Origin: Microcaldota archaeon
GTDB taxonomy: Archaea; Micrarchaeota; Micrarchaeia; Micrarchaeales; Micrarchaeaceae
Direction: 5' to 3'
Assembly (NCBI GenBank): GCA_021797495.1
Contig: JAJZZO010000012.1
Location: forward strand, 1-51,688
Length of the DNA stretch: 51,688 bases
Both the position numbers and the translations under genes were made by a program. Of the stretch, positions 8,608 through 17,476 are shown in pieces (the first letter of the stretch is position 1; the number at the start of each line of letters is the position of its first letter). The notes beneath the pieces were generated by a model, which ran no database searches, was not told where the DNA came from, and saw only the letters and a list, made by a program, of their open reading frames with translations.

Positions 8608-8629
8608 TTTGCATTGCGCGATATGCAAA
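8608..8629. promoter_or_regulatory. Inverted repeat in the cytochrome b / symporter divergent promoter region
   Basis: TTTGCAT (8608-8614) and ATGCAAA (8623-8629) form a 7-bp inverted repeat with an 8-base spacer. It sits just upstream of the minus-strand TATA-like stretch for DUF3311 (about 8590-8600) and far upstream of the cytochrome b TATA-like box (TTATAAAG at 8771). It could be an operator; the evidence is symmetry and position only. Confidence 0.25.
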
Positions 8630-8811
8630 CCTGATGCGTAAAAAATTACAAATACAATGGTATTGCGGGAAAGTTTTATCGGAGAAAAGTTTTTGGATAA
8701 AAGTATAAAACACGTAGAATAAAAAAACAGAAACTTCAAAATGTAACTTTACATAGGGTAAGTGCAAAAGTTATAAAGGTTTAACCATGTATTGGTTTAT
8801 GTGTTTTGTCA

Positions 8812-10314
8812 ATGCCCAAAAATCCGCAGAATGCCATAGCAGATTCCAGCAACCCCGGTAAGTCTGATGTTACCGAACCCCAGAGCGACAGGCTGGGGCT
8901 TTCAAGCATAAAACAGCTTATGCAATCATTTTACATAAACGAGGTGCCATCATACGGCAACAACTTCTTCTTCACAATTGGAGTTTACCTACTTGAGCTT
9001 TTCGGCATACTGGCGGTGACTGGGATTGTCATGCTTGTATTCGGCCCGTATTGGTGGAATCTCACATTGGTTGGTACGTTCTTCAGGAGCGTGCACCTTT
9101 GGGCTGCGGAAGCCTTCGTGACGCTGATATTCGTGCACCTCTTAGTGCAATTCGCCACATCCTCATTCAAAAAGAAGAAGCTTGTCTGGGTCCTTGGGGC
9201 CGCGATGCTTTTCCTCGTGATGCTTGAATACGCCTTCGGCATAGGCGTGCAGGGCGGCTTCGTGGCGCAATGGAACGCCAAAGCGGGGGCAGACCTCTGG
9301 AACGGCATGGGGCTTGGTTATTGGGTTAACCCGCTGAACATGGCTGCGGTACTCGGATGGCACATCGCGATAGTGCCATTGCTTCTTGTAATCCTTATGT
9401 TCGCACACTACATGCTGGTCAAGCAAAAGGGGCTAAGCAAGCCTTACAGAAATGACATACCTTACAGCATGGTTCCGGCCAACCACAAAACCATGTACAA
9501 ACGCATGGCGTATGTGCTTGTCGTGGTGCTTCTTTTTGCAGTTATATTGCGGTCTCCTTACATAGCCCCGATATCGATACAGCACATAGCAAACACCACA
9601 CCAGACATAATGGCATTGACGCTGATGCAGGAGTTCAACTTCACCTCTGCGACAGCCACCTATTTTGACACCATAGACCCTTATACTTTCAGCACCAGGA
9701 ATGTCTATGTAAGCGTGCCTTATAGCAGTTACGTAGGCATCACAGGTTCAAGGAATTACGAGGCAGAGCTCCTAAACGAAAGCCCGAGCGCCCAAAACGC
9801 TTCGCTTGGTTTTGCCGCAAGATATTTCGACTCGAACGGCTCTATATCAAAAGGGATTAACTCTTCGAACCCGGCCATAGCTATGTTCTCGCAGCTTACA
9901 CGCATGGCTCAGACAGGCTTATACGGGGACCAGCTCAAGGGCGAGGTGCAGAATCCGCTCAACGAAACGTATGAGATAAGGTTCATCACGGATTCCGGAG
10001 CTTTGGATACTTACGCAACGCAGTACGACCTTAGAACTTCCCAGTGGGGCATGCTGAAGGCGGGAAACCTGTGGTGGCAGATAGGAAGCTATTGGACCGC
10101 ACCGTACAACTGGATGGAGATTGTTACTGACGGCATACCGTGGTGGGGCGATTTGGAAAATGGCCTCGTGGCTCTTGCCGCTTTTGCTGTGCTGATATTC
10201 TTCCCGTTCATACCTGGAATAAGGGACATACCGGACAAGCTGAAGCTTTACAAGATATTCTGGAACAGGCACACAATACCTGAGATGAAGAAGGGAATAA
10301 AGAAAAAGCCATGA
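8812..10314 (+). CDS. Cytochrome b (b6-like) with large external insertion
   Basis: A membrane cytochrome of about 500 residues. The two haem-ligand pairs are visible: RSVHLWAAEAFVTLIFVHLL (His pair 14 apart) and GWHIAIVPLLLVILMFAHYM (His pair 15 apart). The longer second spacing is that of cytochrome b6 rather than mitochondrial b. After the fourth-fifth helix, a non-membrane segment of about 180 residues (roughly 255-435), rich in Asn, Ser and Thr, is likely outside the cell. A final helix (LVALAAFAVLIFFPFIPG) and basic tail follow. It would carry electrons from quinol, but no Rieske, copper protein or oxidase subunit lies beside it. I start at ATG 8812, six bases after an in-frame TTG. Confidence 0.85.
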   Translation: MPKNPQNAIADSSNPGKSDVTEPQSDRLGLSSIKQLMQSFYINEVPSYGNNFFFTIGVYLLELFGILAVTGIVMLVFGPYWWNLTLVGTFFRSVHLWAAEAFVTLIFVHLLVQFATSSFKKKKLVWVLGAAMLFLVMLEYAFGIGVQGGFVAQWNAKAGADLWNGMGLGYWVNPLNMAAVLGWHIAIVPLLLVILMFAHYMLVKQKGLSKPYRNDIPYSMVPANHKTMYKRMAYVLVVVLLFAVILRSPYIAPISIQHIANTTPDIMALTLMQEFNFTSATATYFDTIDPYTFSTRNVYVSVPYSSYVGITGSRNYEAELLNESPSAQNASLGFAARYFDSNGSISKGINSSNPAIAMFSQLTRMAQTGLYGDQLKGEVQNPLNETYEIRFITDSGALDTYATQYDLRTSQWGMLKAGNLWWQIGSYWTAPYNWMEIVTDGIPWWGDLENGLVALAAFAVLIFFPFIPGIRDIPDKLKLYKIFWNRHTIPEMKKGIKKKP

Positions 10315-10326
10315 TGCACATAATGC

Positions 10327-11058
10327 TTATTTTTCCCTCCAGCGCATCAGCTTTACTCCTATTGCAGAATAGATTATGATTTCAAGAACCAGCACAGGGA
10401 TGGCGTAGTAAGCCTTTGGCGCCAGGCCGAATGCCCCCTGCGACAGCATCGCCACTTCGGTTATGGGCGATATCATGAACACGTAGAGCAGAGCCTTTGG
10501 GAGTATGTTATAGGGATAGAACGTAGGCGGCAGCACAGTAAGCAGTATGCTTACGATCCCAGCTATGCCCCATATGTTCCTGACGTGCTTCACGAATCCG
10601 AATATGGTGAACGATATTGCCATAGTACCAAGCAGCACTGCCAGCAAGAGCACAACGAACATCAACGTGCTCGCCACTCCGAAAATGCCCAAGTACAGGC
10701 CTATAGCCGCATACACGGCGAGGCCAGGGAGCGATGAAGCGAGATAGCTCAGCCCCATGGCAAGCATATAGTCTGCGGGCCCTATGCCAGTTGCTACAAA
10801 GAGGTCCTGGGTTTTAAGCTGCAGTCTCTGGAAGGCCATGTCGCTCCCACTGTATATTGCATTCATTGCTATTATCGAAATAAAGCCACCGACAACGGCG
10901 TAGTCTATGTACCTGCCTGCTGAGAATATCGTTATCAGGAAAAGGAACACTAGTGGGTACAGTATCGATGATATTATGTACGAGGGGCCGCGCTTTATCG
11001 ACCTTATCCCATAGTACCATGTGAACGTGCCTATAAACCTAAGATTCAATGTTGACAC
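10327..11058 (-). CDS. ABC-2 type exporter permease
   Basis: A 243-residue protein with six membrane helices in the ABC-2/DrrB pattern, including a STLMFVVLLLAVLLG-SFTIFGFVKH central region and an ISPITEVAML segment before the last helices. Its start (GTG 11058, or TTG 11049 behind GAGGGG) lies inside the end of the ATPase gene, an overlap of about 20 bases, so the two are a transport unit. Exporters of this type move drugs, lipids or polysaccharide; the substrate is not visible. The gene converges on cytochrome b with 12 bases between stops. Confidence 0.85.
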   Translation of the reverse strand: MSTLNLRFIGTFTWYYGIRSIKRGPSYIISSILYPLVFLFLITIFSAGRYIDYAVVGGFISIIAMNAIYSGSDMAFQRLQLKTQDLFVATGIGPADYMLAMGLSYLASSLPGLAVYAAIGLYLGIFGVASTLMFVVLLLAVLLGTMAISFTIFGFVKHVRNIWGIAGIVSILLTVLPPTFYPYNILPKALLYVFMISPITEVAMLSQGAFGLAPKAYYAIPVLVLEIIIYSAIGVKLMRWREK

Positions 11059-11881
11059 CCCTCATTACGAACAGGTCGTCAAGGGTTATGGGCTTTATTA
11101 TGTAGCCGTTCTTGGCGTACCTTTCGGTATCTTTCAGCTTTATGTATTCTATTTTTGTATTCCCTATCGTATGTGTGGCTTTAGCGTTGGCGTTGCTTGT
11201 TTCTGCCCTTGCCATGCCCTTGAACTTGCTGAGCAGGGAGCTCACAGTCCCTGTGGCCAACACCTTGCCGGAATCCACCATGACAACTTCGTCTGCAAGC
11301 TCTGTCGCCTCTTCCATGTAATGCGTTGTAAGTATTATGTTGCCCCTAAGCATCTTTATTGCCGACCATACCTCTATCCTGGAAAGCGGGTCCAAGCCTG
11401 TGGTCGGTTCATCCAGGAATATAGTATCGGCATTCGCCGCCAGCGCCATGGCCACGAACACCTTGCGCTTCATGCCTCCGCTCAGCATGTCGGTGGGCGT
11501 ATCCCTGGCATGCCAGAGCTCTAGCGCTTTCAGGGCTTTGCCAGCTTCGATGGTTGAATCGTTAAGCGACATGCCCCTGGCGCAGAGGTACATCTTTAGG
11601 TGCTCCATCGGGGTAAGATAGCCTATCGGGCTTGCCTCTTGCGGTATGCTCACGATATTCTTCCTTATCTCCTTTGCATCCCTGATGTTGTCCAGGCCGT
11701 TTATCGTCACGACCCCTGAACTTTGAAGCAGTTGCGTGGAAAGTATGCGCATCATCGTTGTTTTTCCGGCCCCGTTCCTGCCTATCACTGCGGTTAGCCT
11801 TTTTGAGAATGTAGCGCTTATGCCCTTAAGCGCGTAGTTCCCATCTCCATAGCGCTTTTCCAGCTTTTTAATCTCTATCAT
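11039..11881 (-). CDS. ABC transporter ATP-binding subunit
   Basis: A 280-residue ATPase with Walker A GRNGAGKTT (about residue 34), the ABC signature LSGGMKRKV, Walker B TIFLDEPTTGLDP and a switch His in ILTTHYMEEA. The GMKRK signature and TGLDP form are typical of the DrrA/multidrug and NatA-like group that pairs with ABC-2 permeases. About 80 extra C-terminal residues follow the nucleotide-binding domain and may dock to the permease. It is the first gene of a two-gene operon. Confidence 0.9.
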   Translation of the reverse strand: MIEIKKLEKRYGDGNYALKGISATFSKRLTAVIGRNGAGKTTMMRILSTQLLQSSGVVTINGLDNIRDAKEIRKNIVSIPQEASPIGYLTPMEHLKMYLCARGMSLNDSTIEAGKALKALELWHARDTPTDMLSGGMKRKVFVAMALAANADTIFLDEPTTGLDPLSRIEVWSAIKMLRGNIILTTHYMEEATELADEVVMVDSGKVLATGTVSSLLSKFKGMARAETSNANAKATHTIGNTKIEYIKLKDTERYAKNGYIIKPITLDDLFVMRGVNIES

Positions 11882-12011
11882 ACAATCGTGCAGGTAATTG
11901 TCGTTATTTATCCGTGCGAATAAACACGCATATGTTATTTTTCGTCATTGCTTATAAACTTTGATATTGTTCCTATATATTTTCCGTTAGTGGAAAAGCT
12001 TAGAGTATTCT

Positions 12012-12067
12012 AAATCACATAAAGAGAAAGGATTAAACACACTTGGGATTCAATATGCGTGTGATTT
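12012..12067. promoter_or_regulatory. Inverted repeat spanning the FKBP leader
   Basis: AAATCACA (12012-12019) and TGTGATTT (12060-12067) are perfect 8-bp arms 40 bases apart. The right arm ends one base before the ATG of the FKBP gene. If both arms are transcribed, the start region could be folded into a stem that limits translation; alternatively they bind a regulator. A second small hairpin, TTTTCC/GGAAAA, lies at 11980-11997. Confidence 0.3.
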
Positions 12068-12068
12068 G

Positions 12069-12512
12069 ATGAGCAGTGCAAACGAACAAGTAGTAGAAAA
12101 AGACGACGCGATAGAGGTCTTTTATACGGGAACACTGGACGACGGTACCGTTTTTGACTCGAACGTTGGCGGAGCCCCGTTAAAATTCACAGTTGGCTCG
12201 GGGGAATTGATAAAGGGATTTGATGAGGGCGTAGTCGGCATGAAACTCAACGAAACCAAAAAAGTGGCGATAAAGGCTGAAGACGCTTATGGAAACAAGA
12301 GGGACGAGCTGATTGTAGAGGTGCCAAAAGACAACTTCGGCGATGCCGAAATAAAGGAAGGCATGGGGGTAAGGACCGAGGACGGCCACGAGGGCACCGT
12401 GATAAGCGTAGGGGAAAAGAGCGTCAAGGTGGACTTCAACCCGCAATTAGCCGGCAAAGACCTAAACTTCGAAATAAAGGTTGCGAGCATAAAAAAGGGT
12501 GCTGGACGATGA
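12069..12512 (+). CDS. FKBP-type peptidyl-prolyl cis-trans isomerase
   Basis: A 147-residue protein of the short archaeal FKBP/SlyD type. The core begins VEVFYTGTLDDGTVFDSN, followed by FTVGSGELIKGFDEGVVGMKLNE with the family aromatic and Gly residues. The insert-in-flap region starts at EDAYGNKRDELIVEVPKD, and the C-terminal part (HEGTVISVGEKSVKVDFNPQLAGKDLNFEIKV) closes the barrel. It folds proline-containing proteins in the cytoplasm. The His-rich tail of bacterial SlyD is absent. I use the ATG at 12069. The gene stops one base from a convergent membrane-protein gene. Confidence 0.92.
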   Translation: MSSANEQVVEKDDAIEVFYTGTLDDGTVFDSNVGGAPLKFTVGSGELIKGFDEGVVGMKLNETKKVAIKAEDAYGNKRDELIVEVPKDNFGDAEIKEGMGVRTEDGHEGTVISVGEKSVKVDFNPQLAGKDLNFEIKVASIKKGAGR

Positions 12513-12513
12513 T

Positions 12514-12975
12514 TCATGTTCTTCCGGAAAAAAGATATAAAATCAAGGAATAAGCAACCACCGTAAAAATGAATCCCATCGACATGATGAAAGAGAAGAC
12601 ATTGTTGCTAAAGCCGGAAAACATGAATTCAAGGCCGCTAATGCCAGCAGCGAATATCGATACTGACGCAATCGCGCTCAGGGATGAAAGCCTGTAATCA
12701 CCACGCATTGCAAATATCATAAAAATTATAATCGATATCAGTCCGATGAGGATCCCATTCATCATGTGCACCATCAATTCTGGCACGGAAAACATTACCT
12801 GCATCATACCATACATAGAGAATAGAGAACCTGAGGAAGGGAACACAGCAAACAAGTTCATCCACATCCCTGTTATAAACTGGATTATGAGAAGAAGGAA
12901 TTCCAAAAGAATTAAGTTAATGACAAGTCTGGATGCGGCGCTGGCCCTGTTTTTCCGCATTGAGTTGTAGTTCAT
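12514..12975 (-). CDS. Four-helix membrane protein
   Basis: A 153-residue protein with membrane helices at about 17-45, 63-90, 97-118 and 125-149. The segment VPELMVHMMNGILIGLI holds a His inside the second helix, which could ligate haem, and the protein resembles small membrane proteins seen near archaeal respiratory genes. I cannot name the family. The gene converges on FKBP with a single base between stop codons. Confidence 0.6.
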   Translation of the reverse strand: MNYNSMRKNRASAASRLVINLILLEFLLLIIQFITGMWMNLFAVFPSSGSLFSMYGMMQVMFSVPELMVHMMNGILIGLISIIIFMIFAMRGDYRLSSLSAIASVSIFAAGISGLEFMFSGFSNNVFSFIMSMGFIFTVVAYSLILYLFSGRT

Positions 12976-13049
12976 TTGTTAACCACTTTTGACTTTGAAA
13001 CTATAATTCTGTGACACCGCACATTTTTATACTATTACGTCATGGAATA

Positions 13050-13508
13050 TTATTTTTCTTCCCTTTTTGGAACTACGCCTACGGAATATCCCTTTTTATG
13101 GGGTCCTGGCGGCAGCAGCTTTTTGCCGTCTACGTAAAATTCTGCTTTTGGATCGTTTGCCACAGCCTCGAAAGCTATTTCCTTAAATGTGTCATTTAAC
13201 CTTACATAGTTTAAAAAGTCCAGAGTGCGTTCCACAATAAATTTGAGATAGGCGTCTTTGTCGTACGTTGTGCCTTTTATGTCTAATTCATCGCAGATTT
13301 TGGAAAATATGCTATAGCAATGATCCTCGAAAAATTCCTCGCTGGCCTCCTTGTTTTTAACTGCTTTCTTGAAAGCGGCATCTTCTTCGCCAAGCATTTG
13401 GATTATCCGCGGCTCCTTCAGAACCTCTCCTCCGATATCTTCATAGAAATCCGCGAGGGTTTTGTCATGTCTGGCGCTCTTCGGATTATCCAAAACTTTT
13501 CTTGCCAT
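13050..13508 (-). CDS. Hypothetical protein
   Basis: A 152-residue soluble, highly charged helical protein with no motif I recognise. It ends in a Pro/Gly/Lys-rich tail (LLPPGPHKKGYSVGVVPKREEK). It follows the tRNA-binding-domain gene after 18 bases on the same strand and is probably cotranscribed with it and the methyltransferase. No function can be assigned. Confidence 0.55.
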   Translation of the reverse strand: MARKVLDNPKSARHDKTLADFYEDIGGEVLKEPRIIQMLGEEDAAFKKAVKNKEASEEFFEDHCYSIFSKICDELDIKGTTYDKDAYLKFIVERTLDFLNYVRLNDTFKEIAFEAVANDPKAEFYVDGKKLLPPGPHKKGYSVGVVPKREEK

Positions 13509-13526
13509 GTTAAAACCTGCAGTTTG

Positions 13527-14036
13527 TCAGTGTATTCTGCTCCCAGGTTCAGCGTCCTTGTCCGGAACGATAAGGGATACATTCAAATCGTCTTCTGCCG
13601 CAAGCAGCATCCCGTCAGAAACAATTCCGGCTATGGTCCTTGGGGCTAGGTTAGCCACTATCACTATCTTTTTCCCGATCAGCTCGTCCCTGCCATAGAA
13701 CGCGCCTATCCCTGCAACGATTGTCCTTTTGCCCAGTTCCCCCAAATCGAGGGTGAGCTTGTACATCGGCTTCCTTGTTGACGGGTGAACTTCTGCGTCT
13801 ATTATCTTCGCTACTCTTAGGTCTACAGCGTCAAACTTATCGTAGCTTATACGCCCGTATTCCCCCATTGACATGACACCGCCCAGATCAAGATTAGCAG
13901 TATCGCTGCCACTGTTTCCTGCTGGTGTTGCGGATTCGGTTATCTGTTCCAGGCTTGAGTCGGGTTCCAAAGCTCTGGGACCGTTCCTTTCGTCCATGTC
14001 GTTCATTATGCTGTCTAAGTCGCCCAAGAAATGCAC
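13527..14036 (-). CDS. Stand-alone tRNA-binding (EMAP/CsaA/MetRS-beta type) domain protein
   Basis: A 169-residue protein whose last 110 residues are an OB-fold tRNA-binding domain of the methionyl-tRNA-synthetase C-terminal type: FDAVDLRVAKIIDAEVHPST, then YKLTLDLGELGKRTIVAGIG, then IVIVANLAPRTIAGIVSDGMLLAA. The first 55 residues are Asn/Ser/Glu-rich and look disordered. In many archaea this domain is a separate protein that boosts MetRS or acts as a chaperone. It starts with GTG two bases after the methyltransferase stop, so translation is coupled. Confidence 0.85.
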   Translation of the reverse strand: MHFLGDLDSIMNDMDERNGPRALEPDSSLEQITESATPAGNSGSDTANLDLGGVMSMGEYGRISYDKFDAVDLRVAKIIDAEVHPSTRKPMYKLTLDLGELGKRTIVAGIGAFYGRDELIGKKIVIVANLAPRTIAGIVSDGMLLAAEDDLNVSLIVPDKDAEPGSRIH

Positions 14037-14038
14037 CG

Positions 14039-14602
14039 TTATTTTTTCTGTTTGATAATATATTTATGCATATAGTGGAACTCCATCCCCTTCGAATCCA
14101 CCAGATTGAAGCCGTTCCGCTCCATTATATCCCTCAGTTCTATCTCTGAAATCCTTATATGTGCTGGAGGGCCTACATCGGCATCTTTTTTAAACTCTAT
14201 AAATACCACCCTTGCTCCGTCATGCATTGTTTCAGACATTGATCTGACCAATTCCTCCCTGCAATCAAGGTCGTGAAACACCGTGGAGAAGAATATAATA
14301 TCGTAGTTTGAATAGTCCCTTTTCACGCACGCGTCTTCTTCTAATATCCTGATATTTCCGAGCTTCGATTGCGAAATCATCTCTTTTATCCTCTTTGCGC
14401 CATTCAAGCCTATCTCAATGGCGGTTATCTTCGAATTTGGGTTCGGAGTCGCAAACATCAAGGAGTAATGGCCGTCCCCTGCACCTACGTCCAGCAGGCT
14501 TTCCCCATCCTTCAAAGCAACAAACGAGACCACTTCGTTTTGGGGCAGGAACCTTTCCTGTATTTCCTTGACCTTTGAATAATCAAAATGATCCCATTCC
14601 AT
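14039..14602 (-). CDS. Class I SAM-dependent methyltransferase
   Basis: A 187-residue protein with motif I LLDVGAGDGHYSLMFA, acidic motif II ITAIEI, motif III IRILEEDA and motif IV YDIIFFSTVFHDL, followed by the strand DGARVVFIEF. This is the UbiE/Methyltransf_11-like small-molecule or unknown-substrate type. It is the first gene of a three-gene operon with the tRNA-binding protein. The substrate is unknown; RNA is possible from context but not shown. Confidence 0.8.
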   Translation of the reverse strand: MEWDHFDYSKVKEIQERFLPQNEVVSFVALKDGESLLDVGAGDGHYSLMFATPNPNSKITAIEIGLNGAKRIKEMISQSKLGNIRILEEDACVKRDYSNYDIIFFSTVFHDLDCREELVRSMSETMHDGARVVFIEFKKDADVGPPAHIRISEIELRDIMERNGFNLVDSKGMEFHYMHKYIIKQKK

Positions 14603-14729
14603 AAAATCCCGGTTTTAAATTTACAATATACTTTAGTTGGAGCAATGATTTAGCTCTTACATTGCGGCATGCTGTGCTTATAGAGAATGGCTAAAAGCTT
14701 GATTAGACATAATTAATAATGTGATTCGG

Positions 14730-15878
14730 ATGCATGACGCTGACAAGAAAGAGGATTCTAGCAATACGGCATCGGGCATTAGCAGTGTAACTGCTGACAA
14801 TGTGCGTCTTATAAAAAAGTTCGGGGCTAGCAGGATTTCGAACATGGATAATGTACCCGACTTTTATACGTTCGGAAACGGGCTCATCTACTCGCACAGG
14901 GATTTTGACAGGTTCATGAAAAATCTTAATGATGGCAAAAAATGCGCGATAGTCTCAGGATTCAACGCAAGCGGCATGCCACATATGGGGCACATACCTG
15001 TTTTCGATACCAACCTGTTTTTCCAGAAAGAGCATGGCGTAAAGCTTTTCATGCCTATTTCGGATGACGAAAGCTATGTCTCCAACAAGGTCAAGACGCA
15101 GCAGGAAGGCATAAGGAACTCTCTAATGCTTGCCAGAGTGATGATAGCTTATGGGTTCGACCCCTCGAAAACCAAGTTTATAATAGACCACATATATACC
15201 GATATTTACAACCTTGCCATAAAGCTTTCCAAGGGGCTTACACTCTCTGAGGTAAAAGCGGTCTATGGTTACACCACCGACCAGAACATAGGGCTGCATT
15301 TCTACCCAGCAGTGCAGTCCGCTCACATAATATATCCTTTGACACGGGGATTTGAGGACGTGCTCGTGCCCATAGGCTCGGACGAAGATTCCCACATGCG
15401 CGTATGCAGGGACCTTGCCGGAAAATTCGGATACATAAAACCTGCTGCTCTTCATTCCGTGTTCATGCCAGGGCTAGACGGCGAGAAAATGTCGAAGTCC
15501 AGGAATAACGGCATTTTCCTGCTCGAAAGCGAAAAGGAGATAAAGCGCAAGATAATGAGCGCGTTCAGCGGAGGCCAGGCCAGCATAGAGGAACACAGGA
15601 AGCTTGGAGGCAATCCGGATGTTGACATGGCTTTCTTTTACCTGAAAAGCTACTTCCTCACCAAAAAGGAATCCGAAGAAGTGTCGGAAAGATACCGCAG
15701 TGGTGCAATGCTGAGCGGCGAGATGAAGAATATGCTGTTCGAGAAAGTGATTGAACGTGTAAACAGGCTTAAGGAAGCATATGAAAAAGTGACCGAGAAG
15801 GAGATAGAAAAATCAGTAATGGTCGACGAGCACATAGACCTGAAAAAGCTCATGGAAGAATATAATATATTCGAATAG
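14730..15878 (+). CDS. trpS: Tryptophanyl-tRNA synthetase
   Basis: About 382 residues of class I synthetase of archaeal/eukaryotic TrpRS type. The HIGH motif appears as ASGMPHMGHIP, the archaeal tract DEDSHMRVCRDLAGKFG precedes the signature, and GEKMSKSRNN is the KMSKS loop. It charges tRNA(Trp) with tryptophan in the cytoplasm. Either GTG 14721 or ATG 14730 may start it; GTGAT just before the ATG matches archaeal 16S pairing, so I chose the ATG. It is followed after seven bases by hemC and probably heads the heme transcript. Confidence 0.93.
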   Translation: MHDADKKEDSSNTASGISSVTADNVRLIKKFGASRISNMDNVPDFYTFGNGLIYSHRDFDRFMKNLNDGKKCAIVSGFNASGMPHMGHIPVFDTNLFFQKEHGVKLFMPISDDESYVSNKVKTQQEGIRNSLMLARVMIAYGFDPSKTKFIIDHIYTDIYNLAIKLSKGLTLSEVKAVYGYTTDQNIGLHFYPAVQSAHIIYPLTRGFEDVLVPIGSDEDSHMRVCRDLAGKFGYIKPAALHSVFMPGLDGEKMSKSRNNGIFLLESEKEIKRKIMSAFSGGQASIEEHRKLGGNPDVDMAFFYLKSYFLTKKESEEVSERYRSGAMLSGEMKNMLFEKVIERVNRLKEAYEKVTEKEIEKSVMVDEHIDLKKLMEEYNIFE

Positions 15879-15885
15879 TGTTTTT

Positions 15886-16791
15886 ATGGATGTTGTCAGG
15901 GTCGGTACTAGGGGCAGTCTGCTTTCGTTAAAACAAACATCCATAGTGACAAAAAAGCTTGAAGCAACAAATTCAGGGTTAAAATGCGAGCTTGTGCGGA
16001 TAAAGACGTTGAACGAGAAGATAGACCGTTTTGCGGTAAAGACTACGGAAAAGGACATATACACAAAGGAGATAGACGAGGCGCTGATGAACGGAGACAT
16101 AGACATTGCAGTGCACAGCCTGAAGGACCTGAAGAACGAGCTCCCAAATGGCATTGTGATTGCGGCAGTGCCTGAAAGAGCTAGCCCTTTTGACGTGTTG
16201 GTAAAGGGAAAAGGTTATGCTGGCAAAACCCATAAAGTAATAGGCACCAGCAGCATGAGGAGGAAAGTCCAGATAGCAAACATGATAAAAGACGTAGAGG
16301 TTAAAGAACTGCACGGCAACGTGGATTCCAGGCTAAAAGCTCTTGACGACGGCTCTGTAGACGCAATAGTTCTCGCGGCTGCAGGGCTGGAACGCATGGG
16401 TTACAGTCGCGATGTAGAAGTGCTTCGTCCAGATGTGATTGTACCAGCAATAGGGCAGGGTGCCTTGGCTGTAACTTCCAGATTAAACGATAGCGAGATG
16501 AGGAACGTCCTTTCAGGCATAAACGACAACGAAGCGGAGCTTGAGGTTACTGCGGAGAGGGCTTTCGGCAGGGTTTTCGGGATAGGTTGCGATGTACCCA
16601 TAGGGGCGCTTGCTGAGATAAAGGACGGCACCATGAACGTTATAGGTTTTCTTTCCGATATAAACGGGAAAAAACAGCTAAAGGCTGAGATAAAAGGCGA
16701 TAAAGATAAAGCCAGTGACTTGGGCAGGGATCTTGCGGCAAAAATAATCAGCATTGGCGGGGATGATATAGTTGCGAAGGGCGGGCAATAA
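15886..16791 (+). CDS. hemC: Hydroxymethylbilane synthase (porphobilinogen deaminase)
   Basis: A 301-residue enzyme joining four porphobilinogens into hydroxymethylbilane. Family motifs are complete: VGTRGSLLSLKQT at the start, DIAVHSLKDLKNELP with the catalytic Asp region, GTSSMRRKVQ, LHGNVDSRLKAL, and VPAIGQGALAV. The Cys that holds the dipyrromethane cofactor is present in GIGCDVPIGA. It lies between trpS (7 bases) and hemD (20-base overlap) in one operon. Length is usual for the family. Confidence 0.95.
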   Translation: MDVVRVGTRGSLLSLKQTSIVTKKLEATNSGLKCELVRIKTLNEKIDRFAVKTTEKDIYTKEIDEALMNGDIDIAVHSLKDLKNELPNGIVIAAVPERASPFDVLVKGKGYAGKTHKVIGTSSMRRKVQIANMIKDVEVKELHGNVDSRLKALDDGSVDAIVLAAAGLERMGYSRDVEVLRPDVIVPAIGQGALAVTSRLNDSEMRNVLSGINDNEAELEVTAERAFGRVFGIGCDVPIGALAEIKDGTMNVIGFLSDINGKKQLKAEIKGDKDKASDLGRDLAAKIISIGGDDIVAKGGQ

Positions 16792-17476
16792 CATAGCAGT
16801 ATTGTGCTCCGAAGAAGACAAAAACAGCCTGGAATTGCACTTTAAAGGCATTAAGGAAGTTAAATTTTTACCGGCAATAAAATTCAACGATGATTATGAC
16901 GCGATCAGGGAAGCTGTTTCATTAGCCGGATATGCGGAATACATTATTTTCGGCTCTAAGCATTCCGTGCGCCTGTTTATGGAAGAATTAAGAAAGCAAG
17001 GTTTAAAACAGGATTTGATTTCAAAAGCGAAGGTTTTTGCGGCAGGCAAAGCGACAAAAAAGGAACTTGAGGAAAACAAGGTACAAGTATATTACGCACC
17101 ACGTTCCGAAGGCATCTCAGGGATTTTTGAAAAGCTTCAAAGCATGGAACACGGCGCAGTAGTTGAGATATCAAGTTCAACAGGGACCGTTGAAACACCA
17201 AGCGGGTTTATGTACGTCAGGATAAAGGCTTATTCTGCTGTCCGATGCCTGCAAAAATTTAATGCGTCGGATTATGACGCCATAGTATTCCCCAGTACGG
17301 CAGAACTTGATGCGTTTGTGGAATCATCTGACATTTCTATCGATGAAGTGAAAGGAATAAAAGCTGTTTGCATCGGATCTAAGACCTATGCAAAAGCTAA
17401 AATGGTATTCAGTAGGACGGAGCTCTGCAGCGAAAACAGTATAGAACAGGCAATAGCACAGGCAAGAGGTGGATGA
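16772..17476 (+). CDS. hemD: Uroporphyrinogen-III synthase
   Basis: A 234-residue protein with the weakly conserved, two-lobed HemD pattern: a first lobe with the strand YIIFGSKHSVRLFMEEL, where the family has TSxNGV, and a second lobe with YDAIVFPSTAELDAFVE then GIKAVCIGSKTYAKAK. It closes hydroxymethylbilane to uroporphyrinogen III. Its TTG start lies inside hemC and its end overlaps hemE by eight bases, which together with the fold makes the call firm even though HemD proteins diverge strongly. Confidence 0.88.
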   Translation: MRRAGNNIAVLCSEEDKNSLELHFKGIKEVKFLPAIKFNDDYDAIREAVSLAGYAEYIIFGSKHSVRLFMEELRKQGLKQDLISKAKVFAAGKATKKELEENKVQVYYAPRSEGISGIFEKLQSMEHGAVVEISSSTGTVETPSGFMYVRIKAYSAVRCLQKFNASDYDAIVFPSTAELDAFVESSDISIDEVKGIKAVCIGSKTYAKAKMVFSRTELCSENSIEQAIAQARGG

